In this document: positions 47,001 to 56,870 of the stretch, piece after piece
How positions within the stretch are numbered: the first letter of the stretch is position 1
Layout: every line of letters begins with the position of its first letter
From: Liolophura sinensis
Lineage: Eukaryota; Mollusca; Polyplacophora; Chitonida; Chitonidae
NCBI RefSeq assembly: GCF_032854445.1
Contig: NC_088304.1
Coordinates: forward strand, 9,745,704-9,809,703
Length of the DNA stretch: 64,000 nucleotides
Direction: 5' to 3'
Notes under the pieces: generated by a model
What the model was told of the DNA's origin: nothing
Database searches by the model: none
Seen by the model: only the letters and a program-made list of their open reading frames with translations
Made by a program: the position numbers and the translations under genes

Positions 47001-50000
47001 TTCCAACCAGCAATCAGCCGCCTCACCATGGAGATGATGAGGAAGTTCAACAGGAACGGAGCCTTCATCTTCAACACTTACCAGAGTTATCTGAAGGTAC
47101 TGTGACCCCTCGTCACTTTCATCTACCCGCCCGGATAGCACAGTTGGTAGAGCGTCTGCTTTTGGTAGATCCAGGATCAATCCTTGATCGAGTCACACCT
47201 AAGACTTTAAAAGAGGAAGTTGTAACTTCCTCGCTTGGCGTTCAGCATGAAGGGGATAGTGCAACGACTGGTTGACCCGTATCAGTATAATGGCTCGGGG
47301 GGGCGGCTTACTTGCCTTCGGTGAGTCGTCTCAGTGAAGCAGCACTAAATAAAAGAGCGGTGGAAATCCGTCCTGCAACAAGGAGGCACATTACACGTAC
47401 ATGCACCCTAAGGATTCCTTCGTCGTCATATGACTGAAAAATTGTTGAGCATGACGTTAAACCCCAAGCACTCACTCACTCACTCACTCACTCACTTTCA
47501 TCTAATAGATGTTGCTGAACACATTGCTTGCACCACCGACACCATTTTTACATTCCATACATACACTTGCGTATAAAGACATTAAAATGAAACTTCTGAT
47601 TCCAACACCTATGTTTTTCTAATAAGAAATGAATCAGATTTCACAGCAAACTCTTTATGTGTCCCTGTAAGGTGGATGAATCGATCTTAGTCAAACAGTT
47701 ACAAAAAGACTTACATGTGTTCAGCCTTTTCCATTATATGTCATATTTATTTATTTATTTGATTGGTGTTTTACGCCGTACTCAAGAGTATTTCACTTAT
47801 GCGACGGTATCCAGCATTGTGGTGGGAGGAAACCGGGCAAAGCCCAGGGGGATCCCACAACCATCCGCAGGTTACTGGTAGACCTTCCCACATACGGAGA
47901 AGAAGCCATTATGAGCTGAACTAACAGCGACTGCATTGGTGAGAGGCTCCTGGGTCATTATACTGCACTAGCGTGCTAAGCAACTGAGCTCTGTCATTAT
48001 ATACAACAGGCGGAATTATCTTTGTATAAAGGTACCATGACTCTTCAGCCTTTTTCATTGTTTGTTACTGAATACATTAATACATGGAGTTGTGATGTTT
48101 GGAGGCCTATGTATAACTCTTCAATGTTGTGACTATATTCAACAGCAAGCCTCTCACAACATCATGCTGGACATGGATCTAGCCAATCGGGAAGGGTTTT
48201 ACTTTGGCGCTAAGGTGGTGCGTGGGGCTTACATGGAGCAGGAAAGAGAGCGCGCCGCGACGTTACACTATGAGGATCCCATCAATCCCACCTATGAGGC
48301 GACAACTGTGATGTACCACGGGATCATGCATAACGTCATGGCGGAGATCAGACGCAGAGAGATGGGGAAGATTGCCGTCATGGTGGCCAGCCATAATGAG
48401 GACACCGTGCGGTACACTGTCGAAAAGTAAGACCATGATCTGATCTTATGATTGGGAGCTCTCCAAAAAATGATCCTTGCACCCTTATCTGTTATCTTAT
48501 AGAGTTACTCTGGTTCTAGAGGCTGAAGTTTAAAATAAATGTTTACCGATAAGGATCAAGATGAGTAAGCAAGACTACTTTGCTAAATTTAAGTCATTTT
48601 TACCTCATCATCACAAAGTAAGGTGAGGTGTTGTGGAAGATTTGGAAAGTGGCTTCATTGTCTGGGTAAGCTTTTTTTGTCCAGGTCAGCTATAATTCTG
48701 CTTACCTGTAGTCTGTGTATACTGCCTCTTCCATAAAAATACACTGTAAACAGTTCATTTTTAGATACAAATACAGGTCATAAAATATTTCTGAAAGATA
48801 CATTACTCTTACGTTTTTCTAGTGGTATATCATTCTGTCTTCCAAACAAACCTCCAAAGACTGTTGTAAGATCAACAGAGCTCTTTGGAATCAGGCAAAA
48901 TGAGTAAGAATTCATTGGTCATGTACAGAACTTATCAAGAAATGCCCTAAAAATGTTTAAATTTATTTTTAAAGTTAACACTGAAGATGCCAAACATTTT
49001 CCAGATATATTAACATTTAATGACTGACTGTTTCATCTCCATATTATCCAGGATGAAGGAGTTTGGAATTCGGCCCTCTGACCGCGTCATCTGCTTCGGT
49101 CAACTCTTTGGCATGTGTGACCAAGTATCCTTCCCTCTGGGTAGGTCTGCCTCCCTTTGCCCCTCCCCCAGTCCTCACCCCCTCATAACTATGGTAACGA
49201 CTCTGTCGGAAATTGTATAATGTATATCCTAAATCCTTTATATTCGCATGTGAAATGATTCGCATGTGAAACTTTACATTCCATTTCTCCACCATAAACA
49301 AAATGTTAATGAAGCTAGTACATGTATATATTGGCTGGGTTGGCCAACTTTAGAGTTTCAAGAAAAGTTTATATTTTGTAATCTAGGCAGCAAAATACTC
49401 GTAAGATATTTATGAAGTCTATTACTTTTCTAATGTCTCTGTGGCCGAGGGGTTGGTATGAGAGGGGCAATGACACCCGAGCCTCTCACCAATGCGGTCG
49501 CTGTGACTGCCTGTCTAGCTCATGTTTGCTTCTTCTCCGGCTGTATGTGGGAAGGTCTGCCAACAATCTGCGGATGGTCGTGGGTTTCCCCCAGGGCTTG
49601 CACAGTTTCCTCACACCATAATGCTGGCCATTGTATAAGGGAAATATTATTAAGTACGGCTAAGTCCTTACCACAGCACAATGACCCATGAGCCAGTGTG
49701 GTCACTGTGAGTTCAAATCCAGCTCATGATGGCTTCCTCTCCAGTTGGACATGTGAAGGTCTCTCAGCAACTTGCGGATGGTCGGAGGTTTCTTCCAACC
49801 ATAATGCTGGCATCGGTTCAGCCAAGTATAAATGAATGATGATGGCTTAACGCTAGATCGCATTTAAGCGATACCTTGGTGAATGAAGTATAAGTGAAAT
49901 ATTCTCCAGTACAGCGAAAAACACCAGCCAAATAAATGAATATTATTTGTCCGTGTCTATCAGGTCAAGCGGGTTACTCAGTATACAAGTATGTCCCTTA

Positions 50001-50154
50001 TGGTCCAGTGGAGGATGTTATCCCTTACCTGTCCAGGAGAGCCATGGAGAACAAAGGCATGTTGGCCAAAGTACAGAAAGAGAAACGCCTGCTCCGCACC
50101 GAAATCAAATCCAGACTGAAGAAAGGACAACTGTTCTTCACTCCTCCTCAGTAG
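30601..50154 (+). CDS. PRODH: Proline dehydrogenase, mitochondrial (13 coding exons)
   Basis: FAD-dependent inner-membrane enzyme of the mitochondrial matrix that oxidises L-proline to pyrroline-5-carboxylate and passes electrons to the respiratory chain. Thirteen GT-AG exons join without a break into 651 residues. Residues 1-35 are Arg/Lys-rich without acidic clusters until Asp14, fitting a matrix-targeting presequence. The beta8-alpha8 PRODH barrel shows [42 protein letters not shown] (DAEQ 428-431), [14 protein letters not shown] (Lys488, Arg491), [31 protein letters not shown] and [10 protein letters not shown] (Arg613/Arg614, the substrate-carboxylate pair of the family). Length is close to the about 600 residues of the human enzyme. 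Residues about 284-385 form the variable animal-type insertion and include a candidate optional microexon. Intron 1 is about 6.4 kb. Orthology to PRODH rather than hydroxyproline dehydrogenase PRODH2 is inferred from overall similarity. Confidence 0.96.
31430..31737 (+). mobile_element. SINE-B copy
   Basis: Contains GGTTAGAGCAAGGAAACAGG, GTGGCAGCACTTTGGCGGC and CACACACCTATTGACTCCTC; tail degraded. Confidence 0.78.
32790..33000. repeat. MITE-3-like copy, diverged
   Basis: Same block order as 6667-6860: TTACATCTTTCCTCTAGGAT, then AACTCTCAGAATTACACAAA and TCATGGGCAAAATTTTAAG. Ends unclear. Confidence 0.4.
35118..35338 (-). mobile_element. SINE-A copy, reversed
   Basis: Starts TTTGATTGGTGATTCTGCC and ends at the inverse of the A box (ACCACCTGAGCCACAGAGGC). 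Confidence 0.85.
35555..35735. repeat. About 34-bp minisatellite
   Basis: Five or so copies of GGGGATGGCATGAGGTGGCC plus GCATTTGATGTGGT with one degenerate unit in the middle. Confidence 0.85.
36020..36235. repeat. MITE-3-like copy, diverged
   Basis: Blocks GGTATATACCACCTTTCCTC and AAATGAGATTATAGTCATAG echo 6667-6860 and 48775-48955. Confidence 0.35.
36437..36564. mobile_element. Foldback MITE
   Basis: GGGCCCACCTGCACGAA at the left is mirrored by TTCGTATAAGTGGGCCC at the right; the inside is also inverted (GTAACTACGATGGCAAC versus GTTGCCACGATAGTTAC). The whole 128 bp can fold into one hairpin. Confidence 0.8.
37017..37103 (+). mobile_element. SINE-A 3' fragment
   Basis: ATCATAATGCTGGCCACCGT to AAATAAATAAATAAG only. 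Confidence 0.8.
37375..37583 (+). CDS. PRODH: PRODH exon 2
   Basis: Acceptor TTTTACAG, donor GTAAGA. Encodes [31 protein letters not shown] and [20 protein letters not shown], all typical of animal PRODH. Ends with two bases of a Met codon. Confidence 0.93.
37715..38010 (+). mobile_element. SINE-B copy
   Basis: Contains GTGGTGGGTCATACCAAAA, AAGCAAGGAAACATGACTTG and ATGTACACATACCTAATGAC; tail replaced by (TA)n. Confidence 0.75.
38008..38058. repeat. (TA)n microsatellite
   Basis: About 25 TA units directly after the SINE-B body. Confidence 0.9.
39333..39373 (+). CDS. PRODH: PRODH exon 3 (41 nt)
   Basis: Acceptor TTTTGCAG, donor GTAAGA. Phase links exons 2 and 4: (M)[13 protein letters not shown](G). 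It sits in the poorly conserved linker that precedes the ARTYFY strand in other animals, so support comes from phase and splice sites, not residue identity. Confidence 0.8.
40052..40396. repeat. 57-bp minisatellite, six units
   Basis: GTTCAGCATCTACATTG recurs at exact 57-bp steps (40072, 40129, 40186, 40243, 40300, 40357). Because 57 is a multiple of three and the unit lacks stops in one frame per strand, 19-residue repeat ORFs open on both strands; they are not supported as genes. It ends just before PRODH exon 4. Confidence 0.93.
40408..40554 (+). CDS. PRODH: PRODH exon 4
   Basis: Acceptor GTTACAG, donor GTAAGG. Encodes [34 protein letters not shown] and [13 protein letters not shown]. The 57-bp minisatellite ends about 12 bp before the acceptor boundary. 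Confidence 0.94.
40583..40662 (+). mobile_element. SINE-A 3' fragment
   Basis: ATTATAACGCTGGCCGCTGT to AAACACCAATCACCAA, 29 bp after the PRODH exon 4 donor. Confidence 0.75.
41059..41123 (+). CDS. PRODH: PRODH exon 5
   Basis: Acceptor GCTTCAG, donor GTTTGT. Encodes [20 protein letters not shown] then LL, a hallmark beta-strand of the barrel. Ends in phase 0. Confidence 0.93.
42523..42713 (+). CDS. PRODH: PRODH exon 6
   Basis: Acceptor TTTTTACAG, donor GTGAGT. Encodes [40 protein letters not shown] and [18 protein letters not shown](V), the animal-specific insertion. The helix-loop look of the SRDEARNWL part resembles an EF-hand-like segment, but no full calcium loop is visible. Confidence 0.9.
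43468..43500 (+). CDS. PRODH: PRODH exon 7, 33-nt candidate microexon
   Basis: Acceptor TTGTTCAG, strong donor GG/GTAAGT, 33 nt with identical entry and exit phase. Adds eleven residues around [11 protein letters not shown]. Exon 6 can also join exon 8 directly without frame change, and that form is closer in length to the human protein in this insertion. It may be constitutive or a cassette exon. Confidence 0.6.
43700..44008 (+). mobile_element. SINE-B copy, near full length
   Basis: Head GCCTCTGTGATCTCGTGGTT, body GCTAGGAAACAGGACTGGTT, TATATGTACACACACCTAAT and a shortened tail (GCCCCCAAGCATC). Confidence 0.8.
44030..44228 (+). mobile_element. SINE-A copy, head partly lost
   Basis: B box GAGTTCAAGTCCAGCT kept; body and end diverged (ACAGTTGAAATATTTTG). 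Confidence 0.75.
44236..44515 (-). mobile_element. SINE-A copy, full length, reversed
   Basis: From TTTGATTGGTGTTTTACGCC to the inverse of the A box (CGCGCTAACCAACTGAACCA). Adjacent to the + copy, so the pair could form a hairpin in the PRODH pre-mRNA. Confidence 0.9.
44881..44962 (+). CDS. PRODH: PRODH exon 8
   Basis: Acceptor TTTGTTCAG, donor GTCAGT. Encodes [20 protein letters not shown] then FVVPNLK; DLLDW and LSKxxVVPN match animal PRODH. Confidence 0.92.
45645..46095. repeat. Minisatellite of variable 102-132-bp units
   Basis: ACATGTAATGTGTAAATGTA (or close) recurs at about 45658, 45790, 45892 and 46019; units share CAGCTGTAATAAGCC and CAATCAATAAA. Ends 25 bp before PRODH exon 9. Confidence 0.85.
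46120..46212 (+). CDS. PRODH: PRODH exon 9
   Basis: Acceptor GTATTGTAG, donor GTCGGA (weaker). Encodes [20 protein letters not shown] and [11 protein letters not shown], matching the TGQLEPLL...MLQRM stretch of the family. Confidence 0.92.
46222..46330 (+). mobile_element. SINE-D-like 3' fragment
   Basis: CTCCTCCACCCATAAAAGAA and GAAAATTCTTGAGAAATGC resemble the SINE-D end; directly after PRODH exon 9. Confidence 0.45.
46950..47096 (+). CDS. PRODH: PRODH exon 10
   Basis: Acceptor TCTCACAG, donor GTACTG, 147 nt in phase. Encodes [34 protein letters not shown] and [11 protein letters not shown], core barrel strands around the FAD. Confidence 0.95.
47128..47500 (+). mobile_element. SINE-C copy, full length
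   Basis: A box TAGCACAGTTGGTAGAGCG, B box GATCAATCCTTGATC, body, then TGACTGAAAAATTGTTGAGC, TAAACCCCAAGCACTCACTC and further CACT repeats. 30 bp after PRODH exon 10. Confidence 0.9.
47742..47996 (-). mobile_element. SINE-A copy, reversed, near full length
   Basis: From TATTTATTTATTTGATTGG to the inverse head (GCTAAGCAACTGAGCTC). Confidence 0.88.
48146..48426 (+). CDS. PRODH: PRODH exon 11
   Basis: Acceptor TTCAACAG, donor GTAAGA. Encodes [38 protein letters not shown] and [19 protein letters not shown](K), the longest and most conserved PRODH exon here. Confidence 0.96.
48775..48955. repeat. MITE-3-like copy, diverged
   Basis: Blocks TTTTTCTAGTGGTATATCAT and GAATCAGGCAAAATGAGTAA match the family core. 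Confidence 0.35.
49052..49140 (+). CDS. PRODH: PRODH exon 12
   Basis: Acceptor TTATCCAG, donor GTAGGT. Encodes [20 protein letters not shown] then MCDQVSFPL(G), conserved barrel strand and loop. Confidence 0.95.
49436..49668 (+). mobile_element. SINE-A copy
   Basis: Head CTGTGGCCGAGGGGTTGG, B box lost, end GTATAAGGGAAATATT. Confidence 0.8.
49668..49940 (+). mobile_element. SINE-A copy, tandem to the previous one
   Basis: B box GAGTTCAAATCC, body with an insertion around 49812-49885, end AGTATAAGTGAAATATTCTC and AAATAAATGAA. The tail lies about 25 bp before PRODH exon 13. Confidence 0.78.
49964..50154 (+). CDS. PRODH: PRODH exon 13 (terminal, stop TAG)
   Basis: Acceptor GTCTATCAG. Encodes [31 protein letters not shown] and a Lys/Arg-rich tail ending LFFTPPQ and TAG. 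The Arg pair binds the proline carboxylate in the family. A SINE ends about 25 bp before the acceptor. Confidence 0.95.
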
Positions 50155-50337
50155 TAACTAGTGCCATTTGATCTATAGTCTGTGGATTACCAGTACTGTG
50201 GTTCTGTGAGTTTTTCTTGTGTAAAGTGGTACGTGTAGATGCAAGCAGTGCGGGGTTGTGTTTAAAGTCTGAGGTGTGTTGAATTTAGAGGCACACCAAA
50301 AATATGAGAAGAAAAAAACAACAAAAATACTCCGTAT

Positions 50338-50488
50338 GTTCATTTGCTCGGAACGTCCTAAATCTGTTTTTTTCTAAACTTGTGTAAATGTAACGTGGAT
50401 GACAGTGTGATTTATGCCCCCCCCCCCCCCAAAGGGAAATGAAAAACTGTTTTACGAAGTTTTGTGGCAGTGGGTCTATTGTATGTGC

Positions 50489-50527
<39 letters not shown>

Positions 50528-50884
50528 TATAGGTTAACACAGTACAGTTAAACAATCCATTTCACATTTCACTACAACCACTCTTATCCAGGACTGCCTA
50601 CCTATTTCTTGTTGTATTTTATTGGCATACCATACCAAAAATCAAGTTGGGCTACAAGTACGCCAGGGATATCCTGCAGTAGTATCCCACCACGCACGTG
50701 TCGTGTCAGTGGTCCGCTTGTGGAGTACTCCGTATGTTCATTTGCTCGGAACGTCCTAAATCTGTTTTTTTCTAAACTTGTGTAAATGTAACGTGGATGA
50801 CAGTGTGATTTATGCCCCCCCCCCCAAAAGGGAAATGAAAAACTGTTTTACGAAGTTTTGTGGCAGTGGGTCTATTGTATGTGC

Positions 50885-50947
<63 letters not shown>

Positions 50948-51140
50948 TATAGGTTAACACAGTACAGTTAAACAATCCATTTCACATTTCACTACAACCA
51001 CTCTTATCCAGGACTGCCTACCTATTTCTTGTTGTATTTTATTGGCATACCATACCAAAAATCAAGTTGGGCTACAAGTACGCCAGGGATATCCTGCAGT
51101 AGTATCCCACCACGCATGTGTCAGTGGTCCGCTTGTGGAG
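50338..51140. repeat. 388-bp tandem duplication after PRODH
   Basis: Copy 1 50338-50725 and copy 2 50726-51140, both from TACTCCGTATGTTCATTTGC to GGTCCGCTTGTGGAG. They differ mainly in a poly(C) run (14 versus 11) and a TA run (longer in copy 2), indicating a recent event. Confidence 0.95.
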
Positions 51141-51324
51141 TGGCAATGGCCTGCTTGTAGGCTGTTTCACTTAGCGGATCAATGCATTCACAAACCACTG
51201 AATAAATTCCACATACTGAGACCAGCGTACAAAGGTTAGTGTAGTGGACTGATTGTAGGCTGGTTCAGTTCACTGAACTAATTACAGATATTCAGATCAG
51301 CAAATAAGGTTTGTGATTGATAGT

Positions 51325-51412
51325 GGATTGGTAGCAGTCTGCTAGTGGTGTGCTAGTGGTGAGCTAGTAGTGTGCTAGTGGTGAGGTAGTGGGGTGCGAG
51401 TGGTGAGCCACT
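51325..51412. repeat. Short-period repeat, about 12 bp
   Basis: Variants of GTGGTGTGCTAGTGGTGAGC repeat about seven times. Confidence 0.75.
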
Positions 51413-51779
51413 AAAGGACCTTTAACCTAGAATGAACACTAGCACATGTACATATAAGTTTTGTTACAGTATTAGTCCTAGGCAGTCGTTATCAAGAATC
51501 AAGACATACATAATGTATGTATGAATGTAAATATAGCTAGGTAGCCACAAAAATGACAAAATGGTTCATTTTGACCCAAGGTTGTTGGTAAACTCAGGGA
51601 TTATAGCAATATGTAAATGATGGAGAACAGACCATTAGTGGAAGTTGGTTTATTCCAGTTTCCAATTTTAGTATAATCTATTATACATACCCCAAACACG
51701 CAAATTAAGATGACTTCATTATGAAAAAACTGCTTACAACACTGTCTTACTTGTGAAAAGTTGGGAAATTGAATTCATA

Positions 51780-53068
51780 CTGTGGCTTCTTCCATGATTG
51801 TAAAGACTTGATAGTGTGACTTTTTTTGTATGATTGAAAAGACTTAGTGCACTAGGTTACTAACATTTTACCATTGCTAAGGCCTTGATAGATTTGTGCC
51901 ATGAACACAAAGACTTGATACATTGGCATATTGCCATGAATAGCAAAAATTTGTTACATTATCAATTTGCCATGAACACGAAGACTTGGTACATTGTCAT
52001 TTTGCCATGGACACAAAGACTGGGTACATTGTCATTTTGCCATGAACACAAAGACTTGATACATGTTCATTTTGCCATGAACACAAAGACTGGGTACATT
52101 GTCATTTTGCCATGGACACAAAGACTTGGTACATTGTCATTTTGCCATGAACACAAAGACTGGGTACTTCGTCATTTTGTCATGAACACAAAGACTTGAT
52201 ACATTGTCATTTTGCCATGAACACATAGACTTGGTACATTGTAACTTTGCCATGAACACAAAGACTGGGTACTTGGTCATTTTGCCATGAACACAAAAAC
52301 TGGTGTAGAGACTTGAAAATTACAGTGGCTTTTTTTTACCATGACCGTAAAGACTTCACATGTTGTTTTATACCATGGTTGTAAAGACTTAAAACATTTG
52401 TTTTTTATCATGACGGTGAAGCCAATACATTGCTTTTTCTACCATGATTGTAAAAATTTAATATGTTGTTTTTTTTGTTGTTGTTTTTTTTTGCCATAGC
52501 TGTAAAGGCTTAATACCTTGGTTTTTGCCATATCTGTAGAGACTTGATAGAATGTTCTTTTACCATGACTGTAAAGTCTTAACATGGTGGTTTTTTACAT
52601 TGACTGTGAAGACCTGATACTGTGGGTTTTTAACATGAGTGAAAACACTTAGTACAGTGGCTTTCTGCCTCGACTGTAAAGACTTGATAATGTATGGCTT
52701 TACCTCGACTGTAAAGACTTGATAATGCATGGCTTTACCTCGACTGTAAAGACTTGATAATACATGGCTTTACCTCGACTGTAAAGACTTGATAATACAT
52801 GGCTTTACCTTGACTGTAAAGACTTGATAATGCATGGCTTTACCTCAACTGTAAAGACTTGATAATACATGGCTTTACCTTGACTGTAAAGACTTGATAA
52901 TACATGGCTTTACCTCGACTGTAAAGACTTGATAATACATGGCTTTACCTTGACTGTAAAGACTTGATAATGCATGGCTTTACCTTGACTGTAAAGACTT
53001 GATAATACATGGCTGTTTTCCAAGACTGTAAAGACTTGATAATACATGGCTGTTTTCCAAGACTGTAA
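51780..53068. repeat. 1.3-kb minisatellite, 35-36-bp unit in two homogenised blocks
   Basis: Block 1 (51894-52310): 36-bp units with TTTGCCATGAACACAAAGAC. Block 2 (52660-53065): 35-bp units with GACTGTAAAGACTTGATAAT. Diverged units containing AAAGACTT link and flank both, so it is one array with two separately homogenised parts. The 104-codon frame at 51885-52199 is a repeat artefact. Confidence 0.9.
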
Positions 53069-54182
53069 ACAACATACATGTAGTCCTGAAAGACTGTGTT
53101 AACTTCATTCACTTCACACTCAATGAGATTCTTAGCTGGGAACTTACCTGTCACTGTTTAAGAACAGCTTTCTGGAGGAGATTGGAACGTTGTGTTGTAT
53201 AATCCCGGTATTACAAATACTCTTCGTTTTATTCTGTTATTGAATACTGATAATGCATTATGTTGTTTGCTCTTGTGACAAAACACATACACATTCATAT
53301 ATTTATGTCCAAGCTCCGGCTTATGTTACAAATCGTATGCTACTGAGTTTTTGTTTGTATCTAATATTTTTCTGACAATATATACACCTTTGCATTATAT
53401 TGGGAATTTTTTTGCAAAAAGCTATACTTGCCCTTTAGTTTTTAACATATTAATTATGTGTAGTGTATTTATTAATGTGTTCTCTGTCCCAATTCCATGC
53501 AGTATTCAATTTCTGTGCTGTTTATTATGAAGTGTGTTTATACGTTTGAATTTGTAGACATTGCACTTTAAATTTTAGTTTTTTATTTTTACTTTTAATA
53601 AATACATTCATTTTTAATAAATGTAGAATTTTAATTAATGTGTGAATTTGATGATAATCAGCATAATTTTGATGCAGAATCTTATTGGCTTTGAACAAAT
53701 GGAATAATTACTGCTCATTGGCTGAAGTAGATTTATACATATGCATGATATAAGATTGATTGAATATGTGTATCGACTTGTGATTGGCCGGCTCTAGGCT
53801 TCAGCTTCACGAAACTTCGTAAGTTATTTTACTTAATTGTCCATTTACAAAGAGCCATTTCTGACATAAAGCCAGTATTTAAAATCTCTCCATAAGGTAG
53901 TTTTTGGTACTGGAAGTTGAAATTTTGACACATTTGTCTTTAAATAAGACAGTGTTGATGAAGTGGATGAAATTTTAATTTGTAAAACCAAAAGATAATC
54001 TTTCAAGATTGTATTGTCAAAAGTCACAAATGGCCTTTTGGAGTCGACCGCATATTTACAATGCATAAGCAATTTATATAGTACTTTATTGACTTTGACT
54101 TCAGTGTGTGACTTAGACAAAAACAGAGGACTTGAGCAATTGACTGATCTTGGGAAGTTTTATCTTCACATTGAAAGAAGGG

Positions 54183-54462
54183 CCCTTACACATAATCAAG
54201 GGTCTTATACATTATCAAGGGTGTATTACATTATCAAGGGTGTATTACATTATCAAGGGCCTTAAACATTATCAAGGGTCTTATACATTATCAAGGGCCT
54301 TAAACATTACCAAGGGTCTTGTACATTATCAAAGGCCTTGAACATTATCAAAGGCCTTAAACATTATCAAGGGCCTTAAACATTATCAAGGGTCTTGTAC
54401 ATTATCAAGGGCCTTATACATTATCAAGGGTCTTGTACATTATCAAGGGCCTTATACATTAA
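54183..54462. repeat. 19-bp minisatellite
   Basis: About 15 units of ATTATCAAGGGTCTTATAC, alternating with ATTATCAAGGGCCTTAAAC. Confidence 0.92.
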
Positions 54463-55129
54463 CAGTCTCACACCAATCCACATTACAGGGTAAAGACTGC
54501 ACTTGTGATAGCAAGCTTAGAAACTTGAAGCAACACTGATAGATGTTCATTCACACGAAACCTTCCAATCTAACTGGATAGAAAAACCAATCTGTTGCTG
54601 AGAGAAGCATCATCAAAAGTGTAATATCAAATGTGGCTTCATTAAAGTCACAACAAAGTTGTGAATGTTAGAACTGTGATGGACTGTATTGTGTATAGAT
54701 GTCAGATTTTAAAATATCCAGATTATTTATACCTGAAATGTGTATAGATATTCACATTTAGTATATTTGAAAAAAGGGTTACTTTTTAGATTGTTGAAAA
54801 TTGACAGCTGTTTTTTGAGCTGAGCCCTTCAGAAGACGGAAAGATTAACTTGAAATAGTAGAAGTTTTGATATTTGTTACCAGTGTTCTGTTTGTACTCC
54901 GTCGTTAAGACAAAATTTTTACCTCATTATCATAAATCAGTAAATTTTAATTTATTTTGAGCATGATACAAAACAGTGTTGTTAATATTTCAGACATTTT
55001 AACTTGGCACAATGTGTTGGTTTCCTCAAAACCTATTGGTTATTTTGTTTTGATACATGGTTATATGTTTAGACTGTCTTCGATGTTCTATTTTGTGTAC
55101 ATAGAATAATGCATGTTTTAGTTCATTTG

Positions 55130-55500
55130 GCTGTGTGGTTAAGATGCTTGTCTTTCAGTGACTAGAGAACAGGTCAGGTGGCAGTTCAACTCCCAGCCTC
55201 AAACAGTCAATTTTTACATTTCAGTACCTTCACAGTTTTTCCGGGCATCGGCCATGTACCTACCTAAAATGCTATGCAGATCATTAACATTATTGTGTCA
55301 CAGTTACCTTGCTCTGCAGTAGAAAATGTGTGCACTACACTTAAGAAAGTCCATCAGTTGCTTGCCAAAGGGTTGTGGTTTGAAATAGGGCTATTTATTC
55401 AGATACCATTAATTCACAAAATCAGATATTTATGTCTTGTCATCATGTGAGTTAAGCACTAGTATGATGCAAAACCTCAAGCATACAAACATACGTATAT
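55130..55500 (+). mobile_element. SINE-D-like relic
   Basis: Head-like GGCTGTGTGGTTAAGATGC, B-box-like CAGTTCAACTCCCAGC, and body echo CAGTTGCTTGCCAAAGGG; heavily decayed. Confidence 0.35.
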
Positions 55501-56004
55501 TTTATTTACGTCTATATCGATTAATGGTCAACATAATGCAATCTTCACAAATGGACTAGAAATTTTAGCTGGTTTCTCTTAGAACTATATAAAAACCTGT
55601 TTTTGTGGTATCATTATAGAGCAAGTTTCTACATTATGACAAGCCCAAATGTTTTAAGGTCATAGTTGGTATTCAAAACCGCATTCTGGTACTTTATATC
55701 CATACCAATGACATGAATAAACCAACCGCTAAATAAAAAGAAGTGATGGTAAAGTTTTCGGTTTAAGTTGGTTGGATAAAACGCTATTAATTTTGCAAAA
55801 GTGGATTTTTGTGTGTGATGCTTCTTAAAAAAATACCGCGTAAAACCCCGAGCTTGTGTACATACATACTTATGAAATAATGTTGGTGTACGAAGTGTAC
55901 TTATCTTAGGCCTGTCTGCACTATTGCCTCTCCTCACAGTCAGTTTTATCTCATAATGTTTAAATAACAGTTAAGCAGTATGGAGTTATGATACTGTTAT
56001 CATG

Positions 56005-56098
56005 ATGTGGAATTATGTGATATTATCTTGCATTGTGGAGTAATAATGTGTGTATTATCTTGCATTGTGGAGTAATAATGTGTGTATTATCTTTCAGT
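56005..56098. repeat. 30-bp repeat, three units
   Basis: TTATCTTGCATTGTGGAGTA plus ATAATGTGTG repeats. Confidence 0.8.
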
Positions 56099-56394
56099 GT
56101 GCATTTCAATGCACAGTCACTTTGTTGGTAAGATACATGTACGTGTTATTATAGTAGATAGCATATAGACCTATGGTAGGTGTTTAATATCATAATGTTT
56201 TGTCAATATCTTATTTTGCTGTGAGCTGTATAGGACTATAACACAAACAATCTTTGGGTCTAGAAGTTTTAGTTTTAATGACACTATCTAGATCCACCTA
56301 CCTCTTATTGCTTGTGGGGCCGTAGTGACAGTAAGCATTCATTGATACTCCCGTAGCTATTCTGAGCTCGAATGGAGACCACTTGTCTCCTACC

Positions 56395-56500
56395 AATATG
56401 AGGCCCAAATCCCTCGGGGCAGCGGGCATTCTCCCACCTGTAAAACTGTCCTCGATCGTAGAAGTGAAATATTCTGGAGTTTGGTGTTAAAAACCATCTC
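56395..56500 (+). mobile_element. SINE-A 3' fragment, diverged
   Basis: TGTCCTCGATCGTAGAAGTG and AAATATTCTGGAGTTTGG resemble the end of SINE-A. Confidence 0.45.
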
Positions 56501-56769
56501 ATAAGTGAAAATTTCTTCACCAATCAAATAAGTTAAACTAAACTTTCATATGTATTATATTGCATATTGGTGTGTGTAATAAAACATAAACTTATTTTAG
56601 ACAAGACCAGTACCGGTGTGGTTTTAGGTGTAAATATAAATGCGCTATGGGAGGCATGTTGTGGTGAAACTTTACAAAAAATGTGGAAATCCAAGTTCTG
56701 GTTTAAGGAAATAATTGTATTAGTTTTGTGATGCTTTACAATGTTGTGAATGTTTAATACCCTTCTGTG

Positions 56770-56870
<101 letters not shown>

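Larger units (their letters stand above)
50155..53640 (+). other. Probable PRODH 3' UTR and flank
   Basis: No coding capacity beyond repeat-driven ORFs. AATAAA hexamers occur at 51201-51206, 53597-53602 and 53616-53621; the last pair lies in an A/T-rich end typical of a polyadenylation region. The stretch contains a tandem duplication and a long minisatellite, listed separately. Confidence 0.4.

Noticed and set aside
51885-52199. 104-codon frame with HEHKD repeats
   Set aside because: Product of the 36-bp minisatellite period, no start context or homology.
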